A DNA stretch of 64,000 nt from Archivesica marissinica (taxonomy: Eukaryota; Mollusca; Bivalvia; Venerida; Vesicomyidae). Positions 25,601 to 32,280 of the stretch are shown piece by piece (position 1 is the first letter of the stretch; the number at the start of each line of letters is the position of its first letter). Below the pieces are notes generated by a model that was given only the letters and a program-made list of their open reading frames with translations, did no database searches and had not been told where the DNA came from. The translations under genes and the position numbers were made by a program. Where the stretch lies: NCBI GenBank assembly GCA_014843695.1, contig CM026398.1:13375311-13439310 (forward strand), in the 5' to 3' direction.

Positions 25601-26207
25601 TTTCGAGACACAATTAAGTAGAATATGGGTCTGCCGTCACACCACTATATAAAAAAGTAACACCAAAATGTCCACTAAAATGTCCGCCATTTTAGTTTGT
25701 TTACAAAATAGAGCACACAAATTGTTTCGATAACTTTCGTAAATTAGATGGAACCATGTCAAAAAAGTATATTGCAATAAAGAACATCACTTACCTCCTA
25801 ATGTGGCTACGATATTTCAATTGAACTGTTGGTATCTAATAAAAAGAGATTAACTTAGTGACTTATTCTGGTAACATTAAATTTTCGTCAGTGAGTCGAT
25901 GAAATCTCATAAAATCTCGCGACGGCCAAGAACTAACGAGATTGATTACACAACCATGACATGATCCTGTCAATCAAATAGATCCTGGATTTGGATGTAA
26001 AGTAGTGGGGGGTGGGGGTAGAGGGGGTAGGTACTGCAAGATGGGAAACAAAACCATATTTAGCAGACTGACCTCATTCCAAAACAGCAAACAAGAGCCA
26101 ACTACCAACAAGGCTAATCCAACAAGAATTCCAACCAAACTGCTTCCAATTCTGTCAAGAAAACCTTGGTTTCTCTGATATGTCACTCTAGTACGGCCAC
26201 GCTCCAT
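1485..26207 (-). CDS. TMEM43: TMEM43 (LUMA) homologue, spliced, 11 coding exons
   Basis: Homologue of transmembrane protein 43, a four-pass inner nuclear membrane/ER protein that in vertebrates associates with emerin and lamins. Exons run 26208-26073, 24499-24365, 23772-23678, 21329-21277, 20085-20016, 19354-19284, 17141-17017, 15377-15306, 10782-10681, 3807-3690 and 1693-1485. All have AG acceptors and GT donors with matching phases and give 394 codons (human about 400). Family landmarks seen in order: QGFLDR and FWNE|GRA after TM1, VEMYQW, SMAVE, EYSGLSG, SIVARQ, VDWLPIVRD, WIFYRPL. Predicted membrane segments lie near residues 24-42, 306-325, 340-362 and 366-384, with a long lumenal region between the first two. 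The start is the ATG at 26207, one base inside its exon; an upstream non-coding or short coding exon was not found. Introns are dominated by minisatellites, three of which overlap its own splice junctions. Confidence 0.93.
1681..2290 (-). repeat. 34-bp minisatellite carrying the 3' splice site of TMEM43 exon 11
   Basis: About 18 copies with period 34. On the gene strand each unit is roughly 13 intronic bases ending TTTACTTGCAG followed by the first ~21 bases of exon 11 (TTGATTGGTTACCTATTGTA). The lowest-coordinate unit is the real junction. Two distal units read CTGTCAG instead of CTTGCAG but keep CAG|TTG. Confidence 0.95.
2431..2672 (+). mobile_element. tRNA-derived SINE (family 1)
   Basis: The tRNA-like head has an A-box region (GCGCAGTGGTTAGCGCGC) and a B box (GGTTCGATCC). 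A central domain (CAGGTGGGTTTTCTCTGGGT, then CTCCGGTTTCCTCCCACA) and a tail with GAGTGATTAATATAAGTTG then CTTCGCAATCGTTGTAAA follow. It lies in TMEM43 intron 10, opposite to the gene. Related copies lie at 3845, 18744 and 51070. Confidence 0.88.
2813..2914. repeat. Short 34-bp tandem repeat, 3 copies
   Basis: Three units of ACAATCCAAG...CATAACTCTGTTGTTACTTAG in TMEM43 intron 10. Confidence 0.85.
2959..3680. repeat. 24-bp CCCTAA-rich minisatellite
   Basis: Degenerate units of the type AACAACCGACCCTAACAACC with CCCTAAACA or CCATAAACA joins, about 30 copies. Many units contain CCCTAA, the animal telomere hexamer, but the spacing is not hexameric. It begins about seven bases beyond the exon 10 donor of TMEM43. 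Confidence 0.9.
3690..3807 (-). CDS. TMEM43: TMEM43 exon 10
   Basis: 118 nt. It begins EIFGKEKMQNSVITWAVR and carries the second membrane segment (GGWLLMFIGFSCL..., about residues 306-325). The donor TTAG|GTACATG lies only a few bases before a 24-bp intronic array. Acceptor TATTTACAG. Confidence 0.94.
3845..4085 (+). mobile_element. tRNA-derived SINE (family 1), diverged
   Basis: Contains GGTTCGATCC, the GTGGGTTTTCTCCGGGTACT core and GAGTGATTAATA near the end. The 3' end is interrupted by TATA-rich sequence. It is more diverged than the copies at 2431 and 18744. Confidence 0.8.
4150..9595. repeat. 36-bp minisatellite, about 150 copies
   Basis: The unit is TATATAAATATAC-[CTGG/CCAG/CCTG]-AGCTGCCACTGTACTGTGGT, 36 bp, with 33-bp variants (GTAGTGG) mainly in 4150-5540. 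Variant patterns form higher-order repeats: the marker CATTG recurs at 216-bp steps, and 7690-8160 is a run of about 13 nearly identical CCTG units. It fills most of TMEM43 intron 9. Because 36 is 12 codons, ORFs up to 632 codons are open on both strands; these are not genes. Confidence 0.97.
9858..10101 (-). mobile_element. piggyBac-like MITE, copy 1
   Basis: Bounded by TTAA on both sides, with inverted ends (CCCTTTCAACACC / GGTGTTGAATGGG). The centre holds a strong palindrome around GATGAGCCGGCTCGTGATGAGCCGTCTCATC. TTAA duplications with CCC...GGG ends are typical of the piggyBac superfamily. A second copy in opposite orientation is at 33132-33377. Confidence 0.8.
10102..10395 (-). mobile_element. 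tRNA-Leu-like SINE (family 2), minus strand
   Basis: On the minus strand the head reads GTGGCCGAGTG... with GGTTCGAATCCCATTGGG, a class II (long variable arm) tRNA layout. Then come TTTTCATGTGAGGAAG and CATGCCTGAAATACTGC. A sister copy with the same order is at 36735-36962 on the plus strand. Confidence 0.82.
10546..10632. repeat. Small foldback element
   Basis: TTGGCCCGTCTTA and TAAGACGGGCCAA are separated by about 45 bases, with outer GTAGATCA/TGATCTA and inner ATATACA/TGTATAT also pairing. The hairpin lies about 50 bases downstream of the exon 9 donor of TMEM43. Confidence 0.75.
10681..10782 (-). CDS. TMEM43: TMEM43 exon 9
   Basis: 102 nt, 34 codons, phase 0. It encodes VSIVARQLGSKLLPY followed by an acidic-hydrophobic stretch, matching the human VIARQRGDQLVPF block. 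Acceptor CGTTTAG, donor CACAG|GTAAAC. Confidence 0.93.
10822..11105 (+). mobile_element. tRNA-Thr-like SINE (family 3)
   Basis: The tRNA-like head is GGATCTGTAGTCCAGTGGTA with a CTGGTAA anticodon loop (anticodon GGT) and GGTTCGATCCCC. An unrelated body follows to about 11105. It lies between TMEM43 exons 8 and 9. Without a matching 3' acceptor stem end or adjacent terminator it is called a SINE and not a tRNA gene. Confidence 0.8.
11341..15268. repeat. 15-bp minisatellite, about 260 copies
   Basis: Units of ACATATARTACAATG with scattered variants (GCACAATGCC, ATACATATAATGCA, GACATATGGTAC). It fills most of TMEM43 intron 8 and stops about 35 bases short of the exon 8 donor. All frames are open for long distances (up to 1327 codons on the minus strand) because the unit is five codons. 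The uniform low-complexity translations argue against coding. Confidence 0.97.
15306..15377 (-). CDS. TMEM43: TMEM43 exon 8
   Basis: 72 nt, 24 codons, phase 0. It encodes IGDVRVRFEYSGLSG, a close match to the human VGDLRVSFSYAGLSG. Acceptor CTATTTCAG, donor ATA|GTAAGA. The 15-bp mega-array ends about 35 bases beyond the donor. Confidence 0.94.
15421..15500 (+). mobile_element. tRNA-related SINE fragment
   Basis: GGCTAGCTCAGTCAGTAGAGC (A-box) followed by GGTTTCGAGCCCC (B-box-like) about 30 bases later. The acceptor ends do not pair well, so it is not a tRNA gene. It lies close to the exon 8 acceptor of TMEM43. Confidence 0.65.
15883..16407. mobile_element. MITE with TTAA target sites
   Basis: TTAA flanks at 15879-15882 and 16408-16411, with perfect inverted ends AGCGACATTACATCG / CGATGTAATGTCGCT. 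525 bp, no ORF of interest. TTAA with AG ends would suit Kolobok or piggyBac-related families; the superfamily is not settled. Confidence 0.8.
16437..17081 (-). repeat. 65-bp minisatellite built from the tail of TMEM43 exon 7
   Basis: About ten copies. On the gene strand each runs from GTAAG(A/G)AGATGTACAC to CTATGCATCCACAG. The copy nearest the gene's 5' side (17017-17081) is exonic and in frame; the others are intronic. Each copy boundary reads CACAG|GTAAG, a strong 5' splice site. The terminal copy at 16437 ends CATCCAC without the donor. Confidence 0.94.
17017..17141 (-). CDS. TMEM43: TMEM43 exon 7 with tandemly duplicated tail
   Basis: 125 nt, 41 codons plus two bases completing Gly. 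It reads LKARISSFHQL and later HILDGQIYH then DPMHPQ, aligned to human FFYHSENPKYPE. I read through an internal GTAAG at about 17081 because the family alignment continues there. The chosen donor CACAG|GTAAG is formed where the exon's last 65 bases meet the next copy of a 65-bp array. Splicing at the internal GTAAG would remove the conserved YH...P segment. Confidence 0.82.
17142..17645. other. TMEM43 intron 6 sequence, with a short direct repeat
   Basis: A roughly 120-bp segment (AGATTTAGGTTAATA... to CCACCTCCATAGATATTACTG) occurs twice, at about 17222-17340 and 17341-17456. No gene or structural RNA is seen. Confidence 0.6.
17646..17806 (+). mobile_element. tRNA-derived SINE (family 4)
   Basis: The head GGCGTCCGTGGTCCAGTGGTAGAGC with GGGTTTGATACTCGG resembles a tRNA with both internal promoter boxes. 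The body GAGCAAAACTAAGCCTGCCC ends in GTCCCCGCGAGGGGTTTGAC. Confidence 0.75.
17930..18204. other. AT-rich intronic stretch
   Basis: Contains a short (ATGA)n-like run and a GTGTTTTACGGCGCATCAAC segment that looks like part of a dispersed repeat. No gene is seen. Confidence 0.4.
18205..18437 (-). mobile_element. tRNA-derived SINE (family 5), minus strand
   Basis: On the minus strand, AGTCCTGATAGCGCAGTGGA then GAGTTCGAGCCCCGC form the tRNA-like head. The body is GTTACGATTGTGCCCTTAGG, and the tail has GAGTGATTAATATAAGTTG. The copy at 24672 is the same family. The tail is shared with family 1. Confidence 0.85.
18744..18992 (+). mobile_element. tRNA-derived SINE (family 1), well preserved
   Basis: Head CTGTCCAATTAGCGTAATGG with GGGTTCGATCCTCGG, the full GTGGGTTTTCTCCGGGTACT core, and the tail GAGTGATTAATATAAGTTG with CTTCGCAATCGTTGTAAAAT, ending AAGTTTAAAC. 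It is the best reference copy of this family here. Confidence 0.88.
19284..19354 (-). CDS. TMEM43: TMEM43 exon 6
   Basis: 71 nt encoding SMAVEGKSYVAPTVNVGEF and LSE, aligned to the human A-M-A-V-E-S-F-T-A-T-A-P block. Acceptor GTTACAG, donor GAAG|GTAATA. Phases fit exons 5 and 7. Confidence 0.92.
19548..19612 (-). mobile_element. 5'-truncated tail of family 2 SINE
   Basis: TTGAGCTTATTTACCCTCGC...GAACCATGTGGGCGAGC is the reverse complement of the 3' end of the SINE at 36735-36962. Similar tails occur at about 32715-32765 and 63550-63605. Confidence 0.7.
19746..20030 (-). repeat. 36-bp minisatellite carrying the 5' splice site of TMEM43 exon 5
   Basis: About eight copies. On the gene strand each unit has CACAGAAATCC(TGA or CAA) from the exon tail, then GTAAGTTTGGGATGAAATTA from the intron. 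Each unit keeps GTAAGT. The unit nearest 20016 is the real junction. Confidence 0.93.
20016..20085 (-). CDS. TMEM43: TMEM43 exon 5
   Basis: 70 nt. It starts by completing Thr and reads M-T-W-S-S-H-V-I-R-S-N-G-F, aligned to the human T-E-W-R-S-E-I-I-N-S-K-N-F, and ends at N-P. The donor CCTGA|GTAAGTT is the first of a row of similar sites, because the exon tail plus donor is tandemly repeated downstream (19746-20030). Confidence 0.88.
20665..20895. repeat. 29-bp minisatellite, about 8 copies
   Basis: Units of ATCATAGACAAGTTGTAAAA with TTGCTC(A/G)GT, in TMEM43 intron 4. The last copy runs into unrelated AT-rich sequence. Confidence 0.9.
21071..21247. mobile_element. Tc1/mariner-like MITE, copy 1
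   Basis: Ends CAGTCAAACCTGTGTTAAG and ...ACACAGGTTTGACTG with TA on both sides. The internal GGCTGCTTA motif occurs in both orientations. Copies at 25008-25185 and 59269-59404. Confidence 0.82.
21277..21329 (-). CDS. TMEM43: TMEM43 exon 4
   Basis: A 53-nt micro-exon with phases that match both neighbours. It encodes KYDEGNGETRVEKEYSY, aligned to the human segment ending in YSYN. A Tc1/mariner-like MITE starts about 30 bases downstream, and the 14-bp array begins 100 bases upstream. Confidence 0.88.
21430..23505. repeat. 14-bp minisatellite, about 148 copies
   Basis: Units GTATAATCAAGGAC with variants at two positions (GGAC, GGAT, GTAC, GTAT) and occasional GTATACTCAGTAC joins. Blocks of variant order recur, for example around 22620-22790 and 22870-23050. 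Stop codons in the unit prevent long ORFs. It occupies TMEM43 intron 3. Confidence 0.97.
23678..23772 (-). CDS. TMEM43: TMEM43 exon 3
   Basis: 95 nt beginning ALIDPEYN and containing the conserved VKL...VEMYQW block of the lumenal domain. Acceptor GTGTTTAG, donor AAAG|GTCATT, ending with two bases of an Arg codon completed by exon 4. Confidence 0.92.
23800..24045. repeat. CATA-rich microsatellite/minisatellite
   Basis: (CATA)n runs interspersed with a GTATATACATACACACCAAA block repeated about five times. It lies just upstream of exon 3 of TMEM43 (intron 2). Confidence 0.92.
24365..24499 (-). CDS. TMEM43: TMEM43 exon 2
   Basis: 135 nt, 45 codons, phase 0 at both ends, opening with GRA directly after FWNE as in the human protein. 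Continues K-S-L-D-E-G-L and later G-K-L-V-Q-L-I-G, matching the start of the lumenal domain. Acceptor ATTTTAG, donor AAG|GTATAA. Confidence 0.92.
24672..24905 (+). mobile_element. tRNA-derived SINE (family 5), plus strand
   Basis: GATAGTGCAGTGGTAGCGCA head, GAGTTTGAGCCCCGATGG, body GTGCCCTTAGGCAAGGCATT, tail GAGTGATTAATATAAGTTG. It is the sister of 18205-18437. Confidence 0.85.
25008..25185. mobile_element. Tc1/mariner-like MITE, copy 2
   Basis: Begins CAGTCAAACCTGTCTTAACC and ends CACAGATTTGACTG. Same internal order as the copy at 21071. Confidence 0.8.
25186..26072. other. TMEM43 intron 1, unique sequence
   Basis: About 890 bases of mostly unique AT-rich sequence. A G-rich run (GTGGGGGGTGGGGGTAGAGG) lies near 26010. 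No gene or array is seen. Confidence 0.5.
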
Positions 26208-26208
26208 A
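26073..26208 (-). CDS. TMEM43: TMEM43 exon 1 (first recognised coding exon)
   Basis: Codons 1-45. The acceptor TTTCTTCAG precedes T-ATG, so the ATG may be the start with a 5' UTR intron upstream. It carries the N-terminal segment ending QRNQGFLDRIG and the first membrane helix (about residues 24-42), closing with FWNE. It ends in phase 0 at GAG|GTCAG. Human TMEM43 has about nine more residues before the same motif. Confidence 0.9.
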
Positions 26209-26339
26209 CTGAAGAAAGTAACAATTGTCATCTATATGTAATCATCATAATTATGTAAATATCATTTTTAACTAACGTCTATAACATGGAATTAATTAGT
26301 ATCCGAAATGGGCTCAGACTAAAACGCAGACAATATGTA

Positions 26340-26815
26340 TTATATAGGAAAACGCAGACAACAAAGGTATATAGTGATATTGGAAAACGCAGACAACAAA
26401 GGTATATAGTGATATTGGAAAACGCAGACAACAAAGGTATATAGTGATATAGGAAAACGCAGACAACAAAGGTATATAGTGATATAGGAAAACGCAGACA
26501 ACAAAGGTATATAGTGATATAGGAAAATGCAGACAACAAAGGTATATAGTGATATAGGAAAACGCAGACAACAAAGGTATATAGTGATATTGGAAAACGC
26601 AGACAACAAAGGTATATAGTGATATAGGAAAACGCAGACAACAAAGGTATATAGTGATATTGGAAAACGCAGACAACAAAGGTATATAGTGATATTGGAA
26701 AACGCAGACAACAAAGGTATATAGTGATATAGGAAAACGCAGACAACAAAGGTATATAGTGATATTGGAAAACGCAGACAACAAAGGTATACAGTGATAT
26801 TGGAAAGTGCAGACA
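26340..26815. repeat. 34-bp minisatellite upstream of TMEM43 exon 1
   Basis: About 14 copies of GGAAAACGCAGACAACAAAG-GTATATAGTGATAT, with T/A variation at one site. It lies about 130 bases upstream of the first recognised exon, so it is in the promoter or a 5' UTR intron. Confidence 0.95.
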
Positions 26816-27060
26816 AAAGGAATATATAGAGAAAACGCAGACCAGTTGAACATAGAACAAATGTATCTGTTTTAATGCAGACACATTGAATATATAGAGA
26901 AAACGCAGACCAGTTGAACATAGAACAAATGTATCTGTTTTAATGCAGACACATTGAATATATAGAGAAAACGCAGACCAGTTGAACATAGAACAAATGT
27001 ATCTGTTTTAATGCAGACACATTGAATATATAGAGAAAACGCAGACAAGTTGAAAATAGA
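26816..27060. repeat. 68-bp minisatellite, about 3.5 copies
   Basis: Units contain GAGAAAACGCAGACCAGTTG, AACAAATGTATCTG and GCAGACACATTGAATATA. They share AAAACGCAGAC with the neighbouring 34-bp array, suggesting a common origin. Confidence 0.9.
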
Positions 27061-27110
27061 GTAAAATTGTTTTAGCGGTACCTCATTCTCAGTAATCTGG
27101 AATGACGTCA

Positions 27111-27528
27111 CATGTTTTCGCCTAACTGTGGAAATTGCCTACAGCGCGAGCATTAGTATGTAAGCAACAGTTCTCTTTTAACAAAACAATATAAATAAGG
27201 AAGACTTACTTTAATAACTGGCTTAATTTATCATTTTCACTCAAAATTCATTTTTTGGACAGCATTTTGTCTATATACTGTATCTAAAACACTAACATTT
27301 AGTTTAACTTAGACAAACACACGGGGCATAAGAAGTTGTCACCCCTCCTAATTACTCTGATTGGGTGCAGAACCATAACGTTTTCACTGCTTATTTACCT
27401 GTCTGATCTCTATGTTAGAAATAGATTGGAAGTGCACAAGGTATGTTTATTTATAATTCCGGTAATTGAAGCGTGAAATATCGAGTGATCTCTCGCGACT
27501 TGCTATTCCACAGTTAGGCGAAAACCCG
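27111..27528. mobile_element. Foldback/MITE-like element with 20-bp inverted ends
   Basis: GTTTTCGCCTAACTGTGGAA at the left and its complement TTCCACAGTTAGGCGAAAAC at the right, with further pairing (GCGCGAG/CTCGCG) inside. No ORF. No clear target duplication was found. Confidence 0.65.
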
Positions 27529-29512
27529 TTCTGGGCGAAAATTCTTCACACCGGGATACCTCATATTGAAGAGTAAACATAATTTGTTGGGTATTAAATT
27601 CCTCCGTTTCGAGTAACAATTATTACTATGCCCAATGTTATTTTTTAACTTAACTGTAATCAACATTTCTGTTACATGAATTTTCAAGGTCAGCAGATAA
27701 TAGGTACTTTTTTCAACACCATGTTGAAATCACAAGCGAGTGAAAGTGTATTTTATTTTGAACATTTGTTATGCAATCACAGTTTAGATAAATGCAGAAA
27801 TGATCAGTTTACTTAGTAATACTATTCCACTTGCTGTAAAAGAGACCAACTAGAAGATATTCACTGAAAAGCCGTAGACGGCCGATTACTGGTACCCCAA
27901 TGGTAATACATATCGTCTGCATAAGCGTCTGCGTTTTAGCCTAACCAATAATACACTATATCCGAAATATGTTAAAGTCATTACCCTTATATATATACCG
28001 TTATGTAAGGTGTCACTATATATCGTTATGTTCGCCTCGAAGCAGACAATATCACATATACATAACTAGATAGCGATTATTAGTTTCTCAAATGAAAACG
28101 ATATAAACATGAGATGTTTATTATTTTAAAAAGCAAATGAAGCCGGAAGAAGTCGTCAGTGTTTACACGGTGTCGTAAGAAAGACACGTCAATATATATT
28201 GTTAGTCATGGGGATACCACATGTCCAATGCTGCATCATACTCGTAAGGAGGGATTTGCCAAATTGAAACAACTAGTGGTATCCATCATAGGAGCGCATA
28301 AATACAACAAACTCTTCTGTGACAAACATGCAATCACAAGTCTTAAAATCGACTGCACTAACTACAAGAATGTTATAACTAAACCTGAAGATATTAATCC
28401 TCTGAGTTGTGTCACAAACTCCATATGTGTGTGTGTGTGCTTGCGTGCGTGCGTGCGTGCGTGTGTGCGTGTGTGCGTGCGTGCGTGCGTGTGTGCGTGC
28501 GTGCGTGCGTGTGTGATAATGTTGATCACATGACTGCGTAAGTGTGTGTCCAGTCATGTGATATGGTGTGACAGTTCGTCAGTTCTACGCTAGACATAGA
28601 TCAGACCCACATGCAATTTTGCTATTCAAATTCGAATCACCACGGGAAGGGGAGTTCTTCTTCTCTGTTAATGTGTTAATGGCTAACAGTCAACAATTGA
28701 GCTATTATGGCCATACGTGGGGATTAGAAAATTGAGCTACCAAGCCTCCTCAACTACTATAATTCCCTCAATTTTCCGACACTTTTCCATACAGGTAACC
28801 TCAACTTCCCGATGTAAGTTTTATTATCATACAGTACTAGGATGCATTATGGGTACATCGCGGTACTAGCTATTAAAAACCAAACTACAGATATACTATT
28901 ATGTACCTGAATTTAAAACTCATTTTGCATCATCTTATGACTTCTCCACTTCAACATTACACATACACAAAGAAGAAATATTATTGGGAATCACTTGTGT
29001 GTATCATGTTTTTGGCGCCATCGTGTCAGCAGTTACGTAGTCAGTAGTTCCGAGTATACCGCGGCAAATGGCCGATGCCCTGATTTGGGTGTTTATACAA
29101 AGGTAGTCATAATAAAATTATGTGAGTATTTGATAGAGACCTTAATCTGTATAATATGTAAGTCTAGCAGTAAATTTGTCATTTTAACATAACACATGAA
29201 TATCTTTTTAATCTCCCACCAGAAAACAACAAACAGCCTTAGGCCCACGATGGGCCTACTTTTTATGAATAATAAAATGCGGGAATCTGGCTATATCACC
29301 ACATGTAAGATTTACATCACGGAAGAAAGTTCAATAGATATGAACATCAACTTGTTTTTAATTAAAAAAATACTAACTTTGGTGGGAAATCTGTTTTGAA
29401 AAATAATCATTCAGTAGAAAAAGCGCGTCTCGGACCTTAAAATGATGCCCATATTTGGTAATACGGGAATTACGTAAGTAACCTAAACATGTGATCAAAA
29501 CAGCTTCATTCA
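27529..29512. other. Mostly unique sequence upstream of TMEM43
   Basis: AT-rich sequence with no recognisable gene apart from a short unrecognised ORF at 28159-28420 that runs into a microsatellite. It may contain the TMEM43 promoter or first exon, but nothing diagnostic is visible. Confidence 0.4.
28424..28516. repeat. GTGT/GCGT dinucleotide microsatellite
   Basis: An alternating purine-pyrimidine run of GT with interspersed GC, about 90 bases. Such runs can adopt Z-DNA. Confidence 0.95.
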
Positions 29513-29764
29513 TAGATACCTGCAGTGCGTTCAGTAAAGGAAAACCTAAGCGAACATTCAGTAACGGTCGGAACTGAACGGTGTGTTAGCCGAAACCGTT
29601 TGCAACCAATAGCTAACACGTTTACTGGGTAGTGCGCGAAGAAAACCAAAATGGCAGGTCTCACTATTTGCCGACTAGAACCGTATAGAGCCGACTAGAA
29701 CCGTCTAGAGCCGATTAGAGGGTTAATTATTTGTGATATATATCAAACATTATATATATATATA

Positions 29765-30060
29765 TATAAAATTTGCCCTTTTCTCAAATGGTTCGTTGTT
29801 TAGTTTTCTCAAAAAAATAGTCTCTATCTGGACACCTTCACCCAAATTTCCATTTTCAGCATACCCTTTCAATCGCTTTAAAGACATGTCAAAATTAAAT
29901 TCGCCATCATCGAGTGTTGTACATCTGAAACAAAAATAATCACCTGAAGAATTAGTTAAAATATCCAGTTGCTTCTTTGACAGTTGTTGACATTTCGAAT
30001 GGAACCACTTGTCACACTTCTCACAAGCAATGCACCAACGGAGACAGTTCCCCAATCGCC
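29765..30060 (-). pseudogene. PHD-finger-like fragment
   Basis: An open frame with CIACEKCDKWFHSKC then, about 20 residues later, CFRC: the Cys/His spacing of a PHD finger. Similar zinc fingers occur in ORF1 proteins of CR1-like retrotransposons and in other mobile elements. There is no convincing start or extension, so it is called a remnant. It lies inside the 2.0-kb element. Confidence 0.55.
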
Positions 30061-30514
30061 ACAAGGATACGCCATTGTCAAACAACAAAAGCAAACAATA
30101 TAATAATAATATAAGTAATACAATGATAATACCAGCAGCAGCAAAAATAATATCAGCAAATATATATCAATTGTCAACTCAATTCTCTGAAATTTACGCA
30201 AAAGCACTACACAACAATATAGCAGCACAACACAAGATAGCAAGTGAATACAACAAGCAGACTTGATGTTTACACATAGAGTGTAATGCAGATACTTTCT
30301 ATATTCGTTTTTATACGTAACATTTATGGTACTCAAAGCCATGATGTTTGCAATGTCAACTAGGTATTACAATACACGCACACGCGGGTCTTTCATAGGC
30401 GGCGTGGCGTGCATGTTTGTCACAACCAGAAAGATGTTAATTATATATAATCAGATACAAACACATCTGTACACGGGCATACTTTCACACATTATGAAAA
30501 CAAATACCGGTAAA

Positions 30515-30910
30515 TCTCTAGTCGGCAATTCTGATCCTATGATGCTCTCTGTATTCTGTAGTCGGTATAACATTATGATTTTATGGATCTACATGTATGA
30601 CATTAATAAATCTCTAGTCGGCCATTCTTACACGCTATATTATCTGTATTCTGTATAAAATTATGATTTTATGGATCTACATGTATGACATTAATAAATC
30701 TCTAGTCGGCCATTCTTACACACTATATTATCTATTCTGCGGTCCGTACAAAATTATGATTTTATCTACATGCGTACACATGTATGACATTAATAAATAT
30801 CTAGTCAGCCATTCTTACACACTATACTCTCTGTGTTCTGTGGTCGGTACAAAATTATATTCTGATATTCTATATATGTATATTATGTTGCGTTGTTCCT
30901 CAGGTTACCA
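30515..30910. repeat. Tandem repeat of about 110 bp, 4 diverged copies
   Basis: Each copy contains AATCTCTAGTCGGCCATTCT, AAAATTATGATTTTATG and ACATGTATGACATTAATAA. The CTCTAGTCGG motif links it to the element's subterminal arrays. Confidence 0.85.
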
Positions 30911-31394
30911 TTCAACATAAATCTCTAGTCGGTAAATCATCGGTATGTATTGTGTATCTGTGTGTATGTGTATATTATGTGTGTAGATGTAGAAATATAC
31001 ACACATAATATATCATAGTGCATATATGTGTAAAAAGTTCTATGTTCCATTTCATCTGTTCATTTTGTTATCAATTGGCTGTGTTTATTATGTACATGTA
31101 TCTCATCATATGGTGGAATAAAAGATATCTATATATCTATTATCTATTATCTATCTATTATACGACGTTGAAAAGATAGACAACTCATAACTAACCAGTT
31201 TTCCAATATTGTACTAGCTATCTCCCTTGGTATTCTCAGGTCGGCCTTTCAGAATCTCTAGTCGGTACTGTGTCGTGGATAAATAATAGCTAATATAGCT
31301 TCATAACAGGACGAATTTTATAGAACTTGAGTTGTATGGCCTTATATATATATATGTTTAATTTATTTCTTCTGGTCGGCAAAACAAATAATTA

Positions 31395-31675
31395 AATAAC
31401 CCTCTAGTCGGCTCTAGACGGTTCTAGTCAGTCGGCTCTGACGGTTCTAGTCGGCTCAGACGGTTCTAGTCAGTCGGTCTAGACGGTTCTAGTCAGTCGG
31501 CTCTAGACGGTTTAGTCAGCGGTCTAGTCAGTCGGCTCTAGACGGTTCTAGTCAGTCGGCTCTAGACGGTTCTAGTCAGTCGGCTCTAGTCAGTCGGCTC
31601 TAGACGGTTCTAGTCAGTCGGCTCTAGACGGTTCTAGTCAGTCGGCTCTAGACGGTTCTAGTCGGCAAATAGTGA
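31395..31675. repeat. 24-bp subterminal array (copy 1)
   Basis: Units GTCGGCTCTAGACGGTTCTA-GTCA, about 11 copies, containing the palindrome TCTAGA. This is the right subterminal region of the 2.0-kb element. Confidence 0.9.
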
Positions 31676-31688
31676 GACCGAAAATGGC

Positions 31689-32280
31689 TGACGGGTAAAC
31701 TGAACATTTTATTATGTTGCGTTGCTCCTCAGGTTACCATTCAACATAAATCTCTAGTCGGTAAATCTTATCACCTCCTATTATACAACGTTGAAAAGAT
31801 AGACAACTCATAACTAACCAGTTTTCCAATATTGTACTAGCTATCTCCCTTGGTATTCTCAGGTCGGCCTTTCAAAATGGCGGCCAGAATCTCTAGTCGG
31901 TACTGTGTCTTGGATGAATAATAGCTAATATAGCTTCATAACAGGACGAATTTTTATAGAACTTGAGTTGTATGGCCTTATATATAATGTTTGATTTATT
32001 TCTTCTGGTCGGAAACAAAATAAATAAATAACCCTCTAGTCGGCTCTAGACGGTTCTAGTCAGTCGGCTCTAGACGGTTCTAGTCGGTCGGCTCTAGACG
32101 GTTCTAGTCGGTCGGCTCTAGTCAGTCGGCTCTAGACGGTTCTAGTCAGTCGGCTCTAGACGATTCTAGTCAGTCGGCTCTAGACGGTTCTAGTCAGTCG
32201 GCTCTAGACGATTCTAGTCAGTCGGCTCTAGACGGTTCTAGTCAGCAAATAGTGAGACCGAAAATGGCTGACGGGTAAGC
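31689..32280. repeat. Tandem duplication of the element's right end plus exon 1
   Basis: 31717-32279 repeats 30888-31694 with an internal deletion. Shared blocks include GTTGCGTTG(C/T)TCCTCAGG, GACAACTCATAACTAACC and the TCTAGACGG array, ending in GTGAGACCGAAAATGGCTGA at both. The two copies of the start exon lie at 31684 and 32264. Confidence 0.88.

Larger units (their letters stand above)
29656..31680. mobile_element. Non-autonomous element inserted at a start codon (hAT-like, 8-bp TSD)
   Basis: Inverted ends AGGTCTCACTATTTGCCGAC / GTCGGCAAATAGTGAGACCG, each directly flanked by AAAATGGC (29648-29655 and 31681-31688). Subterminal arrays of TCTAGACGG/CTAGTCGGC repeats lie at both ends. The interior holds a PHD-finger remnant and a ~110-bp tandem repeat. 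The 8-bp duplication suggests hAT, but no transposase is present. Confidence 0.75.

Noticed and set aside
28159..28533. 124-codon ORF
   Set aside because: Its last third is a GT microsatellite, no family was recognised, and there is no good start context; not enough to call a gene.
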